Counted from the stretch's first letter, positions 11,489 to 26,400 are shown. The stretch is DNA of 64,000 nucleotides from Blastomussa wellsi (GCA_947652115.1 OX393562.1:21442332-21506331), one strand, 5' to 3'. Notes: generated by a model from the sequence alone, not told the origin. Made by a program: numbers and translations.

Positions 11489-14400
11489 CTATAAGAAGAC
11501 AACAAGGACAAAAGAAAGTATATGTACTGCAGTCTTAAAGAGAGCCTCGGCTCTTGATACAAGGTGGCTTTAAGTGGTCCCCAATAGTGTCTAAATTACA
11601 AATTTTACCGTACAAGGCAGATATAACATTTCATAATGATAAAAACGGAAAAGATTATCGCTTTTAAAATTCCCGTGCGCCGCCATGTTGGATTTTAGTC
11701 GTCAGTGCGTTGTCCTTATTGTTATTAATTAGAGGTTCTTTTGTGTGAAACAATACGACAACGCACTGACGTCATAAAATCCAAAATGGGCGGCGCGCGG
11801 GAAATTTAAAAGCGATAATCTTTTTTCTCGCCTTTATGAGTATGAAATGTTGAATCTCCCTCATACAGAAAAATTTGTAATTTAGACACTATTTTAAACA
11901 ACTTAATGTCAACTTGTTTCAAGAGCCGAGGTTCCCTTTAAAATCTTCGCACGCACGAAATTTAAAATTGCTTTACTGATAAAATCAGTAGGGGGAATAA
12001 GTGTCAGTTTTAGCAAAACGTCGAGCACTCTACGAATTTCCCACTTATTTTATCACATAAAAAATTATTTTGCGCGAGAGCGCACGAACACGCCGAAAGT
12101 AATCGCGCGAGTGAAAATTAAACGCTCAGCAACTTCAGGGACGCAGATATTGAGTCATCAGCTGGCACTTGTTTTTCCCACTGCTATGGTCGGTTCATGT
12201 AACCCATCCACGTATCAGTTTAGACTAACCTGAATGAAAAATCTTTTTACGAAATATTGAACACACCTTGGCAACAGCAAGAAACATTTTGACCGCTTTC
12301 TTTCCTACCTGGAGAGTTTTCATGTGGCCAAAAACATAAAGAGCATGTCGTGCTCTCGTTAGGGCTACGTTCATTCGTTGTCTATCACTAAGGAACCTAC
12401 AAAAGAAACGTTAAAATGGCTTAAATTAAAGAAAAGGAAAAATAGAAGCTTTCTGTGGTTCAAAGGTAAGGAAACGTGCGGGCACATTTAGAACCTTTGA
12501 CATTCCGTTTATTTAGACGGCTAGCAAAAGTCTTGGTTTGCCGTGCCTCGATCAACTAGCAGTAATAAGCTTAAAGTGATACCTTTGATTAAATCAAGTA
12601 ACAGTATGCAGGAATTCGTGTTAACATTTGAGTTCAGAGAGCGCAACATACTAACGAAAAGATAATGATAAAGCAAACTGAATTACCCTATAGAACCACG
12701 ATAGGTCTGAGCTCGAACACAACTCACAATTATTACATCTTTCTCCCTTCCCTGCAATGAGATAACAACAAGCAGTTCACTGAACGTTCTGTATAGGTCA
12801 CAGAGTTGTCCCACCCTTACCATAACGTGTGAAAATCTTCTTACCTGAAAGCCATCAACAGTGTTCACTTCAATAATAGTGTCGCCTACGGATAAATCCC
12901 TGTAACAAGAACATACAATAGTTGGCTGACAAAACGACACAAAAACAGGTAGACTGGAAATTCAAAAAGCCGGGTGGCAATTGAACTCCACCATCATCAT
13001 TTATTTCGCATATTCTCTTAATGTTATATTACGAGAATATATTATATACGGCGAGGTGACCTCTGGAAACCACCAGGCTTATAGTTGAGGCCACATCGTA
13101 CATAACAATATGTTAATGAAAGACAGTGTCACGAGTGTGCGGCTTGGCCAATTTATTAATTATTTTACTAAAAATTCTAGCAGTTTATCGTTAAAATTAG
13201 GAAAACTTGACAGAGTAGTGATTGTAGGAAGAACGTTCCCCGGGTTTTTGGACCTTGATAAAGAATTGTGAATTTTTGAGATTTCTTCGGCAATGGTGCA
13301 CTCAGTAATTATTGTCTGTTCTAGAGTGCAACCTTGCACAGTTTTTGTGCAGTGCCTATCTCTGAAAAACAAAAAAGTCTAATTCACGAGGATAATAAAC
13401 GCAGAGCCCCCCTCCTTCTCGGCAACATCTCGTATCTGTGAAGTGTAAACTAGACGAATGGTAAGGTTAAAAAACTTGATTGAATAAAATAAAACTTTAT
13501 TTATCGTAAGATAAATGAGGGTCACAAGTGGCACCTACATGGAGCACAATGAAAGGCGAGGATTACAAAGTTCATTTCGTTCAGAAACAAGAATACTCAC
13601 TTGTCCTTAAGTCTGTTCTGAATCTCGCTTGTCTGTTTGCGATACGGTGTGATAATGCCAATGCTCTCCACGTGTAGTATTCTTGTCAGATCACGGCATA
13701 AACTGACAATCAGATCTACCTCAGCTGGGTTCCAGAATGCGCTATAGATAAGAGAGGAACCAAGATAGCTTTAACAAAGGTCTTGGTGCAAGAAGCCCCA
13801 CCCTAAACATGCCCCATTTTCGTGGCGGTGATGCTGGCGTATCTTCATGATCTCACGAGCTAAACAGGTTGGCGCCTTGGCCACTGCAGTTTCCACCAGA
13901 TTGGTGACGAAAGAAAGGCCTGACAAAGGACAGCCACTGAACCTGGGGTTTGGGCTGGGGGCAATCATACTATCCCGTAAAACTGCAAACGATTACTAAA
14001 ACCCTTACAAAACCCCAAAAGGCAAAAGGGACCTCATACGCCATGTAGAATATATATAAAAAGGCCTAATTAAATAAGAAAGAAGAAGCAACTAGTGGAC
14101 ATGAACGTGGCTTCGGCGATATAGGAACAACGCCAAGGCTTGAGGTGGAAATATTCATTTTCGCTCAATATTCTAACAAATCTGCCTGGAGTTTATTGAA
14201 ACTAAAAAGCTGCAATCAAAGCTGGGTAGTGGAAGATGTCACAAACGTTTAAAAGTTTGTCTGATGATCTTTACGATGTTTCCAAAGGAGAAAAGAATGC
14301 GCGGAAAAGATGTCGCCAAAAAGACTAACACAAGACCTGCGATGCTTGCCTGTGGGGAATTTTAGTCCTTCCTTAATTCTTTCCTTCTTTCATTCCAATT

Positions 14401-17400
14401 CTACTTCACCTCCTCCAACCTCCATTGCATACGCCTTTCAAAGAGGCATTTAGGATTTAAGTGTGGGTAACTCTTCAAGCAAAGGTTAAAGCAACAACAA
14501 AACAAGCTACAAAAACAAAAGCATTTTAGAATTACAAACGACAACTGTTTAAAAGGGTAACTGTGTAGAAACCATACCCTCTTTCCTGAGAAATTTCCTG
14601 TCCACGAAACACATCAAACAGTGCATAGTGCTTTGCCAATGGAAAGGGCCTCTTCTCCAAGGATCTATAATTAGGCACAGACTTCAGGCATTAGCAACCT
14701 TAATATTAAACTATGCTTATTGTACATGTGTTTATATTAAAAGCCACTTGGCCAAACCGTAGTAAGTTAATTCCTGAACAACAGTTATACAAACAGACAG
14801 TCAGATAGAGGGTGCTGATGTAATATTTAACAGTTATTCCACGAGCGAGCGTTGGAAATGAGATGGTAGATAACGAAGCGCCGAGCGCCAAGTTGGTTAT
14901 AACCATTTCATATCCAACAAGATCGAGTGGAATAATTGTTTTATTAAAAACGCCCAAAACATATTGTACAAACATTGCGAAAAATGCATTCTTTTATTCC
15001 GCAAAAAGGACCGTACAACTACCGTATTTGTAGGTCAATGGTATATGAGCTCAGATACCATTCCCTCTAAACCAACCAGAACTCGGGAAATGCAATATAA
15101 CATAGCTAGCTTTTAATAAAACACTAATATGTAGGACGGCCCTATTCTTCCAGAGGAGAGCTAGTAAGTCATAATACCTAGTAAGTCATAATACCTAGCA
15201 AGTCATAATACTTTAGGATCTGCTTCATATAATTCGTGCAATAGTCAGTTGCAATTTATCTAGCAAGCAGCAGATTGCAGAGATTACCAAGGTGACCAGT
15301 GAAGAACCGATTTCCAATATACTTTATGAAACGCAAGTAGAGTTTCGAAAACGTATCTCACCTGTGGGTCTTTAGATTATTTTGGTAAATGTGACTAGAC
15401 GGAAAGGCTGCTATTTCTGGATGCATGCGGTACTGTTCGTTTAACATCAGTACTGGCTTCTCCATATCTATGGACAATTTGCAAACGTCATATCAGTGCG
15501 ATCACACGCGTCGTGAGGCATAATAGCTAATCATGACGATAATAATCAATATCCAATAAATAAGAACGTCCAGCCGACTTATCGCCTGGTGCATGCTAAG
15601 GATAGAAAAGATGGTACCCATTTCGACAAAGAGGAGTCTGAGTAACTAAAGCCCTTCTTTTTAGTCACGGACACAGTAGCTCGTTGTAATTGTATTGCCC
15701 TCCAGATAGTGTGATCCGAGTTTTAGCTTCAGCCATGGTAATTGTATCGTTTTTACTCTACTCCACCATCCAGGAGTAGTGTCCGAGGTACATTTAGCAC
15801 GGCAGTTAGGCGTGCGAAGACTTGAACTCCTATGTATGATATGAAATTCTGTCTTTCCGTTTGTCTGTTTTTCTCTTGTTGATGTATGATTTAGATAAAC
15901 ATAAACTCATGTGATGAGTTTTCTATTCAAAAAGTTCATATAGGATTGTCGTGTTGAAAGGATGTGTGTTTGTGTTATCTGTTGTCTTTTTAAGTGACAC
16001 ATCTTTCTTTATACCCCGTTACAATAAAACTGCTGCTTTTCTCAAAGAAAACGCACGAGATCAGATTAGGGTAAACAAAATTTGCAGGTATGTCTGACTT
16101 GGAATATTAATAAGGGCTCGAGATAGCATATTCAAAAGCTTTCAACTGAAGATGGTCGTTGAACGACCGAAACATGTCTTGCAAACGTAGTTTCAAATGT
16201 TTTCATTACCTTATTAACAACAGGTTTTCAAACGCCATAATGCTAAACCAAGAGCTATAGGATCTGCAATAAAGTCGCCCTTTTCATTCGAAGAATTCTT
16301 CATATCATCAGATCGTTTTTTACTATCCGTTGATGAGGCTTGTTAAGCCTCTAGCGATACTATGCTAATACGTCGAGCATTTTACCACCCCAGCCTTCAA
16401 ATTACAACACCAGAACTTCCATTCCCTACCCTTTGCGGTGCGTGTTCTTTAACGTCCCCAGCTCACCATAACGTTGAAGGTGTTGGAGACGGGGTCTACT
16501 GTTTATCGTCCTTTTCCGAGAAGACTACAACATCTCCCCATTTGCAGATAACATTGCATAGGCAGCATGTTCTTCTCAGTTATTTTAAGACCCTGAGTGT
16601 TGGCCAGTCTGGGAATCGAACCAGAGACCTCACGCATAGTAGTCCGCTCTACTGAGGGAACGGTCGGCGCATAACGCATGGGAAACCAAGCTTTTGTCGA
16701 ACTGAGCGGTCCTCGACACTAAACTAATTTGCATTTGGTGTTACAGCACTAAAAATAACCGGCTAGGAAATACCTCCATCGTCACTAGGAGATTTTGTTT
16801 TTTTTTTGGACAATCGCTTAAAACAGTGGGCATTGTTTCTCAATTCCGTTTTGAGTTCACAAGATCAATAAGCACTTTCGATTTAGATAGGCAAAAAAAA
16901 GACAAATTCGAGACTTTCCTTACCGAAATAGGTTTTTTGTAAAAATGCTAATCGGAAATGAATTTGAGTTTATCTGTTTTGTTTCTTTTTTTCGCGCTGG
17001 CGAGGCTGATAAATTTCGGATACCTGTGTGGTCATACTTTTTTGTCAGGAAAGAGTTAATTAAGTTGCATTTAATATAAACAAGTAATTTGCTTTTTCAC
17101 CCGAAATCCACGTATCATATAGTTCAAGGGTTTGCTTTGTACTATTACATAATTCGCCTCGCAAACAACGAGTGCGTCGCAGAGCTGTTTGATATCTGCT
17201 CTATTTTGAGTTACATGTCTTTGTTGAGTAAACCCGTATTGTGTTCAGGAAAGTAAATGTATCAGTTGAGAATAGAGAGGACAAAATGGAAATGTTTATA
17301 CAGATATTGGTGACTTGGAATATTAACGACCACTACAGAAAGAACCAGTTGGAAGAAAATCTTTTCGTCGGTTTCATTCTATTTCGACGGTTCCGCCGAA

Positions 17401-20400
17401 CATTCGAGCAATGAAGGCAAAACAAACATTACCAAAAATATCTCACAGCATAGCTTAATTTTGAATGCAGTTAAGAACTTATCGAGACCCCACGAGAGAC
17501 AATTCAATTTGAAATTAACCACATTTATCAAAACAGACGTTTTAGGTACGTTCAACACGCGTATTAACCATTTTTACGAGGTTTGACAACTTTTTTGCGA
17601 GTACTTTTGCGAGTAATTTTATCTCGGCGTCACTTAGAGAAATGAATTAAAGTAAGATGTTTCAAACAGTGTTCAAGATTTGTATAGGCAATCGCATGGG
17701 GCCGAGTGACATTAAGCATTGATAAAGCTGCACTGAAGGTCAATATGACAACGGAATATAGTATATGTAATGTTTAAGCACTTCTATACAGTTATGTCTG
17801 ACTTGGAATATTAATGAAGATGCGATAATCAACCTCCTCATTTAAAACACGGAATCACTGTTACGATTCAATGACTGATATTTCTTCTCGAGACATTCAC
17901 AACAACAGTGACAATGGTACCGAAGAGATCCCAGCTTCAGAAAAGCTTGGTAAGACATGTGATCAATTGTGTTGAATGAATTGTGAAATATGCTTTTGGC
18001 ATCTTTCACACAATATTTCAATAAGCTGCCTTATTATTAGAATTTTCCCCTTCCTTTTCAGTGGCCCAGATAACTTTCTGCAAATATATGTCCACTTCCA
18101 AGAAATGCAGTTCGATTACCAGAGTTGTCGGAGAACGATATAATTTGGTTTTATCAACTAGGTTGATAATGTGAATTGGCCACCGTAAAGAGATTCGAAA
18201 GCTGACGTTGCGAGCGTTAGCCCTTCGTCGGAGCGAATCGGAGAACGGTTTGATTTGCCTGGCAACACAAAGTACACAACAAAAATTCCCCTTTATGTAT
18301 TCCGTTTACATATATCTGAAAGGAAAATGGGATGACACCCTGAATGAGACGGTGTTTGCGTATTCGTGTACTGAATCGGGCTTATACTTGTGGAAAATAC
18401 CAAAGATACCCAACAGACACAGAAAAGCGGAAAACATGTAAATCCTTTGTTCATCCTCCTTGGATCAATGTACGAGTATAATGGAGTTCGATTTCGTGAA
18501 GACGTCCTAAAATTAACTAATGGACAACCAACATGACCAGTGTTTAATATAGTTTAAAAGTTCAACAAAGAATCGAACATTTCCATTATTTGTGAGGCTC
18601 ACACTATGTAGCTTTATTCACCAAGCTGCTAGCTGAAAAAATAACTTATAATGAAATTTGATTTTGTATAGACTACCGGAAGTTAAGAAACGGGCAACCC
18701 AAATGACCAGTGCCTAGTGTAAGTTCAGAGTTGAAACAGAACCAGCGCTTTGATATTTGAGACTCGCAATCTAAAGCTATATTTACCAAGCTGTTAGCTG
18801 AATACAGAACTCATAATGAAGTTTGATTTTGTGTACACTACAGGCAGCTAATAAATGGGCCATTAAAAATGACCAGTGCCTAGTATAATTTCAGAGTTGA
18901 ACAAAGAATCCAGCGTTTCTCGAGAGGCTGTATTCACCAAATGTCTACCTGAATAAAGAAACAGGGAGAGGTATTTAGCTATGCCTCTTTTAGCATGGAG
19001 GTAAGTTAACATGGCCAGTAAATAATTCCAGCATCACATTTCAAACTAAATAATCCAGTGAAATGATTTGCACCTAGCACTGTGTCGTATGTTAACACAC
19101 TGGCGCCCGTGCTGGCCAAAACCGGCCATGACAAAAAATTGCCGTTTGTTTCACTTCCGACATCATCATCTTTGACCAAAAAAAGGCATCACGTTTACTC
19201 ACTCTCTGTAGGAGGAAAAGATCTCTCCAATGGTACCCAGATCAGAGTGACAGATTTAATCGAGTATGAAATAAACATGGAAATACTTACAAATTTGAGT
19301 GAAAAACTAGGAGGAAAAACTAAAACAAAGTTTGTCCAAATTACCATCACTGAATATAGAAGAGCTGTCTTGATGGCGGCGAGATGAAAGTCAGGGAGTG
19401 GATTCGGAGAAAGTGAGAAAGAAGTTTTGAAAGGAGTTTTATGAGGAACTCTAACCATGGCGTTAAAAGTCCGCATGTGTTCAAAACTTCACAAAACATG
19501 TTAAACACATGTTTGTGTAAATTGACTCTTTAGAGGAGACAAAAATGCATACACACTATGCTGGAAACTGGTTTTTCAAACATAGGTGGCCAAACAGACT
19601 GGTACTTGAGCCTGGCATTTTAGTACAAAGTACCACTGACACTCCCCCTCAATTGAACTTCATTAAATCCCATCACAGATAAACCCCCTGGTTACCTGCA
19701 AAGTTACCTCGTTATTATAATATCTCCGATTGTTACGTTGCATGTACTCCACCCAACCCACTCTTACCTCCAAACAAGACTGTATAATCTATTAATTACA
19801 CTGTAACCAACCTCTATCACAAATCATCCCAGCCCGTGCCCCTTTCTTCACCAATTGAATGCCTTTTCTTCAGTTACCCAATTCATCCTGTTTTCCACTA
19901 TAGTCTATGCTATCACGTTTCTAACCAATACTTCTGCATATAATAATTTCCCAACATCTCCAAGTATGATCTTTTTCCAAACATACTTGAGGCAATCGGT
20001 AGCATTATTTTGTGACTGACCAGTCTGTACTAAACTCCAAATAAATCGACAGATGTGTTATCTCCCAGCACTCATCTAGAGACCACTGGTGAAATCTACT
20101 CTTGTGCTTATTAAGCCTTTGTTAAAATGAGCAGCCATTTTATGAATTGAAACCAAGAAGATCTTTAAAATGAAAAGTGGACTGAACAATCTTCATATAG
20201 TTTGAAGATGCGTTTGCTGAAGATGTGGCTTATCTGTCTCCACTCACTCTTTATGATCTTGAGGCAGGAATGCTTTGTATTTTTATTGGCCTGCGTTTTG
20301 ATCACTTCAGACATTTCAAGCGTTTTCCACGAAGTCTTCCATGTTCATGGTTATGACCTCCACTTCTCACACGGTCTGTGAATCAGGAGGCTTTAATTGC

Positions 20401-23400
20401 AGTCCAATACACAACACATAATCTTGCTACCAACTTCTTTCGCTATCCATAGTGAATAATGTTAACTTTCCTGTCGTAGTGCAAAAGAACTTCACCAAAA
20501 GTTGTAAGCATTAACGGTTAACAAGGCGTTTCCTGTGATGGCACTGCATTATCTTATCCAGTGAAATAACCATTGCAAGAAAGCAAAAACTGTACCTGAC
20601 GATTTCCATTTCGGGTAAAAAAATGTGATGTACAGCTACTCTTTCATCCATTTTAAAAGGTTTTATCATCGTTGTAGCATTCGCCGATGATTACCAAACG
20701 TGTTAACACTCAGGCATGGCTCTGTTACTAACTGCTCCAAAGAACGAAGAGACAACCAGCCATTGTCATTCCATCCTTGAGTTGTGTATATGAATACCAT
20801 ACATTTTAAAGTATACTATTTCCCAAGTGTTGCTGTGTCCTGTATCACAAAGCCTGCGACAGTTTCCTGCCAATACCACTAGACGCCAATAAACCAGGTA
20901 ATTGTCAGTGCTTATTAACCACATTCGGTGGTAAATATTGACAATCCACTGTGAATGACACGCACATCCCTAGCTGACACATCTTCTAGTACTTTGTCAG
21001 GTTTCCCTAACAACGCACCAGTACTCATTTAACCTCTACATGAATTACTGTAAGACTCAAATGTCACGTGCACAACACTGATAGTGAGAGGAAAAGACAG
21101 CAATGACACACAAACACAAACACAAGTTATGTACCACACATTTAGCCCATTTAGAAAAGAAATGGGCTACTACAATACTACATTCGACCATTGTTACCAA
21201 TAACAAACCCACCACATTATTAAAGGAGTTTTTTACTGCAGTTCTACAACTCAAATATCCAATCGAGCATAAAATAATCACTAAAATTGCAACAGTAACC
21301 TTTCTCGTGCCTGAAGAATCTGTAGAGTCTTTCAAACATGGACCGTCCAAATAACATCTCCTTTGCTTTCTAGAAGACGATTAAAAAGCGAGAATAGAGA
21401 AATTATAATATTTTAGGAAATGATGACTTAGAGGTAAAAAAGAACTAACATAAAGAGAGATTAAGAGAAAAGGTTTTGCCAAACACATCTTGTGATATTA
21501 ATGTATAAACAAATTGGGAAAGTGAAAAGGAAACGACTTTCATAAGAAAATAAAAGAGAACATGAGCCCGTGAAGATTGCCTTGACATACCACTGACAGT
21601 ACTGTACTTGGCAGCTGCTCGGGATCCCCAACAAGCACCAGTTTGGAGGCCTGAAACCACAGTGGTATGAGCAGATCCAGTTCATGGGACTGGCAGGCCT
21701 ACAAAACAAGAGTTTCACTTGTAAACTCCACGCTCAACGTCAGGGTTTCTCTTTCGCCGAGATAGAAATATGACATATGACATTAAGTGTTAGGATAACC
21801 CATTTTACCTGAATGCTGACAATAGCTATGACAAAAAAGACAATTGTAGGTGTAAGGGCATCAGTATTCTCACAAGACAGGAAAAGAAGTGGTAACTTTT
21901 TGATCAATGCACAATTTCATACCCGTCTTACCTCATCCACTATAACACACGTGAAAGGACAGACACGCCTACAGAAAGAAAACAACATATGTTAAGAAAC
22001 CCAAATGCTATTGCTTAAGTGATAATATAGCAATTTCTATTTGACCGTTGCAGGCTAAGAACTTTGAAACTACTCGGTGAAAGTTTTTGTTTTATACATA
22101 TTTTTGTTTGATCAATTTTCCAGAGCCACCTTAAACTGATGAAAAACTAACGTAGCTCCGAAACCTATTCACAGAATGTTTCAAAAATTTGCAGAAACGT
22201 TCCTTTTGTCGATTTAACAAAAATATGTACCAAACAAAAACATTAGCCTGCAAACGTCAAATGTTTCCCATCTTTGACCTTTTTTTAAGTTGCCATAGCA
22301 ACGAATTTTGACAACATATGGGCATCAATATTATTATTAATAAAATCTAGACAAATTTATTCCAAAAGTTATCCTTCAGCATTCTTGATATTGCTACAAT
22401 AGAATTCAGAAGACAGGGATGTATAAACCATTATGAGCCACATATAAGTACAGACATATAAGTAAAAAAATCATGCCATAGTCTTAAACGTGACAATAGA
22501 ACAATTTAAAATAACATCATTAAAAATATATGCCATGTTAGTAAGTAACAAAAGCAGTTCTAACCGCCCAGCTATGTCCTGTTTTAGGCTGCCACTACCA
22601 GCTCCACTTAGGGTGGTACAGACTACGTTTGCACAATTGAGGATTTCTCTTCTTATCCTTGCTTCCCCCCGACGCTTGTTGGCTTGCTTGGCCTTCTCTG
22701 TACGGCACTGCCTCTCCAGTTCGCTCTTGAGTTTCATGAGTTTTTCTTTTTTACCTTCCATCTTTTGGAGCTGTTAATCACACATCAATATTTAGAGAAA
22801 CATTTACATTTGCATATAGAATGAGCATACAGTGAACCCTCTCTTAACAGCCACCCCTATAAGGCAGACTTTTTCTTTTTACTTCAGCCAGAAACAGCTT
22901 CATTCTCTTTGAAATGAATAATGATCCAAAAACGTCTTTTAGAGGACTAATGAACTGCTTGGGTCAGCAGACATACTTCTTTAAGACAAATGTGAACAGT
23001 TGGTGCGGGTGCGGATTGTATTTAACTAAGACAGTTTACACACATTAAAAAAACACAAGACTGCCACAACAAAACAATAATGGCTTGAAACAAAGGCGCG
23101 TTGTCACGATATTTTAGCAACATTATAAAACCTTCAACGTGTGTTACTGCACCGAAACCATTTACTGACGTCTGTTCTTACGGATGGTGAGATGGAAGTG
23201 TATTTAAAATTGAAAATAATTATAAATTATAACAAGTGCATAGTTGCTGTTATTTCCTGGGCTGTCAAGTGAATTGTTTTTTTGTTTTGGCACTTGTATG
23301 CGCTGGTCTGATAGAATTCTGTTTTTATCAATTACAGTGAAAACATTAGAATTCTGAAAGACACAGGTGCAAATTAAATGACAAGTAGTACACATTCGCG

Positions 23401-26400
23401 TCTAGTTATCTAGCCTTTTAATGCATTCAGTGACTTCATATCCACCTGCAGTAACTGCATCCTATGCTACCCACAGGCACGTTTCTGTAAATATATAATC
23501 GCCATGTTTTCTTCTTTCTCTGTCAGTAACTACACTTTCTCAAATTGTTAGACAGTAGTTACACGTTAAAAGAGTAAAGTGTTGGTCCTTCAATCCACTC
23601 GTAAAATTCTGATACAGATTCTAGTTTTATTTGTATTCACATTATATCTAGTACTTAGGTACAAAATACCTCATTATTGTTGGGTTGAGGTGAAGTCTTC
23701 AATTTCCAAATCTCGTGCTCCAACTCCTTCTCGCTGCGGTGAATGGTTTTAAGCTTTTCTTTGATTTTGTTTAACTGATCTTCTGTCGTCGAGGCAGAAT
23801 CTTTTTCCAGGATCTGCTTTGTCATGCTGTCTAATGAGAACTTCATGACTGATGGGTGGATGTGGGATTTACGGCCTACTCTCACCAAACACAAATCACC
23901 ACAGTTTGTTGAAAATTCTTTTGTTAAAGAGAAAGGAAAAAAATGGTTAAGTGCGACATGCACGTTACTGGCGTTAAAGTGCAATCAACCCCACCACAAA
24001 ATTTGAAAAAAAAATTTGCAATTTCAAGGCCCAGAGATAAAACATGATCTACATTCATTGCCATTGTAATATTAGTTGCAATTGCCCATTAATGAAGGAG
24101 ATAACATTCTGTCAAGAGCTGAGATTTCTCACGGTATCCTTAAAACTACTTTATTACGTTTTTCACAACCACAACAATAGCCGTCCCTTGTACGTGTAGT
24201 TTACGTGCATGATCCACCATATATCAAAGTAAAACTATAATAATAAAGACAAAGTATAAAGCATATGAAATTAAGTCCACAAACACCCATCTCCTTTACT
24301 CGCCTGACTTGACAACATCTTGCAGGTTATGTCTCCGGTTTTCCTTATCATCGTGATGCTTATCAAGTTGTATCTGCGCCTCTTTTATTCGGCCAATCAG
24401 CTCATCTATGGCAGCATTAGACGGTGCACATAACAGAATCCTCACTTTGTTTGCAAGGCTTCCACTCGATGGACCTGCTGGCGTCTGTATTGGCATTCCC
24501 TGAGCACGCTAGGCAAAGAAAAAGAGGATTCCACATAAAACCGTTTTGGTAAGAATCAACCCCACTAACATGCATGTATCTTTGCATATCACGTTATCAA
24601 TAAGTATTTAGTTAATACATGAATTTTCTGTCCACAAGTAATATAAAATGGGATTCAAACACGTAAGGCAGCGAGCTAGTGACTCAAAGGACGTGGATTA
24701 AAACCCAACCTGAGCCAATTCAATTCTTTCAAGTGATCAGGTTAGGTTAGTATATAACATTTATCTATTTTATTCTACTTTTTTTAGATTGGCAGGGATT
24801 TGCCCTCATTTTTCGTAACAGTTTGCGGTAGCCAACCAATAATCAATTAACGATGCCTGCCAATTATTGCCGGTCCACAAAGATGCAAATGTAAGTCAAA
24901 CATCGGACAATGGCCGAAATTGTAACTGCGGTCAGCCAGAATGTTTCAACAATTTCTTACGTTGCCTTCCAATGCAACATCCAATGTTTTGCATTGACAA
25001 TGTGACATCCAACCACACTACGTACAGTCCAATAAAAATGTTACTCAGTTGGACACATGTCCCTCCACAGGGAAAAAATATTTGTGGCCCTGTTTAATGG
25101 TGGTAAAATGTCTCTTAAACGTTTGACATTCTAAGCTAATATTCTAGCAATTCATTGAATGGCAAGCTGCATTTATTATGCATGAAAATCTCATTTATTT
25201 AGCATGGCAGTCAACCACTCTCTGGAAACAAGCAGGTGTGTTACTATATCCAAATGACATGACAACCAATGCAGTGTCCAAACGAATAATATTTCTAACA
25301 GCTATTGCAACTTACATTCAATATCTCCTTGACAAGGCCTACAATGGTGTAAGATTTCCCTGTTCCTGGAGGTCCCTGAACTAAGCATATGCGTGGTATA
25401 GGAAAGGGCTTATGTACAGCATTTGCTGCAGTAGAGATAACCTTTTCCTGTGATTCATTGTATTCCTGTAAATCAAATAACACATTAACGCCAATGGCAT
25501 GTCAGGGTAAGAAGCTTTCACCTTTCAGCACGTCTGAGACATGTTGTTTTTGGCTCGTATGAGTAAAACCCACAAACTACTTGTTCGACCAGATGAGTAA
25601 AATGTTTAAGGTGTCAAACCCTTTTTTCTCAGCTTTTTAAAGATCTGTATACAAACAAACACCTGTTGTTATCGTTTACAGGAAGAATAAACTTTGATCA
25701 AGTGTTTACTCAAACTGTGTCATGTTTGATTACAGGTTACCCGTGTTATTTTCAAGGGCATAACACAAGCGAACAAGCATTGACACAAAATTTTCCATAG
25801 GTTTACTTAATGTAAGTGGTACCATAATCAACTTTTTGTACTTAGTTTCGGACCTGTTTTCAACATTTTAGTGAATTTCAACCCAGAAAAATGAAACCAG
25901 GTCAAGTAATCTACCTAAGAAACTTATATGCTTGCTAGATCAGGCAAATGAGGCAGAAATGGTTTTAACAGTGGTAACATAATTGATACTGTCATATTAT
26001 AGGATGCACCTAGAAGAGCCTCGGTGCCAAGAATCAAACATTTCTGATACACATTGGCTGAGATATCTCGCTTCCTCTTACCTCATTAAAATTTCGTTTA
26101 GTGTATGACGTCATCACTACAGATATTTGCATATTTTTAAACACTGAATATCTTTGGATCAAAAGGAGATAAATAAAAAAAATGTAAGGGGCATTTTTCT
26201 TCCCATACCAATCACTTGTCTATGTTCTAAAATGGCTTAAATCGGAAAGTTACAAATTTCATCAAATTACCACTTATAACGCTTAGTTAACGTTAAACAG
26301 GTAGCAGACAAGTTTACTATTGTTCATCTAATTGTATTACCTTGGCAAGATGTGCAGACTGAGTATAATCATTTGAACAGAAATAATCTGTTTTCCGTGG

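Noticed and set aside
16595..16665. tRNA gene on the minus strand
   Set aside because: The B box is good but the A box and acceptor stem do not form; it is the head of a SINE.
19082..19387. 101-codon plus-strand ORF
   Set aside because: Lies in an interspersed element whose other copies do not keep the frame.
21057..21350. 97-codon minus-strand ORF as a separate gene
   Set aside because: Its first part is senataxin-like exon 20; the rest is read-through into the intron.
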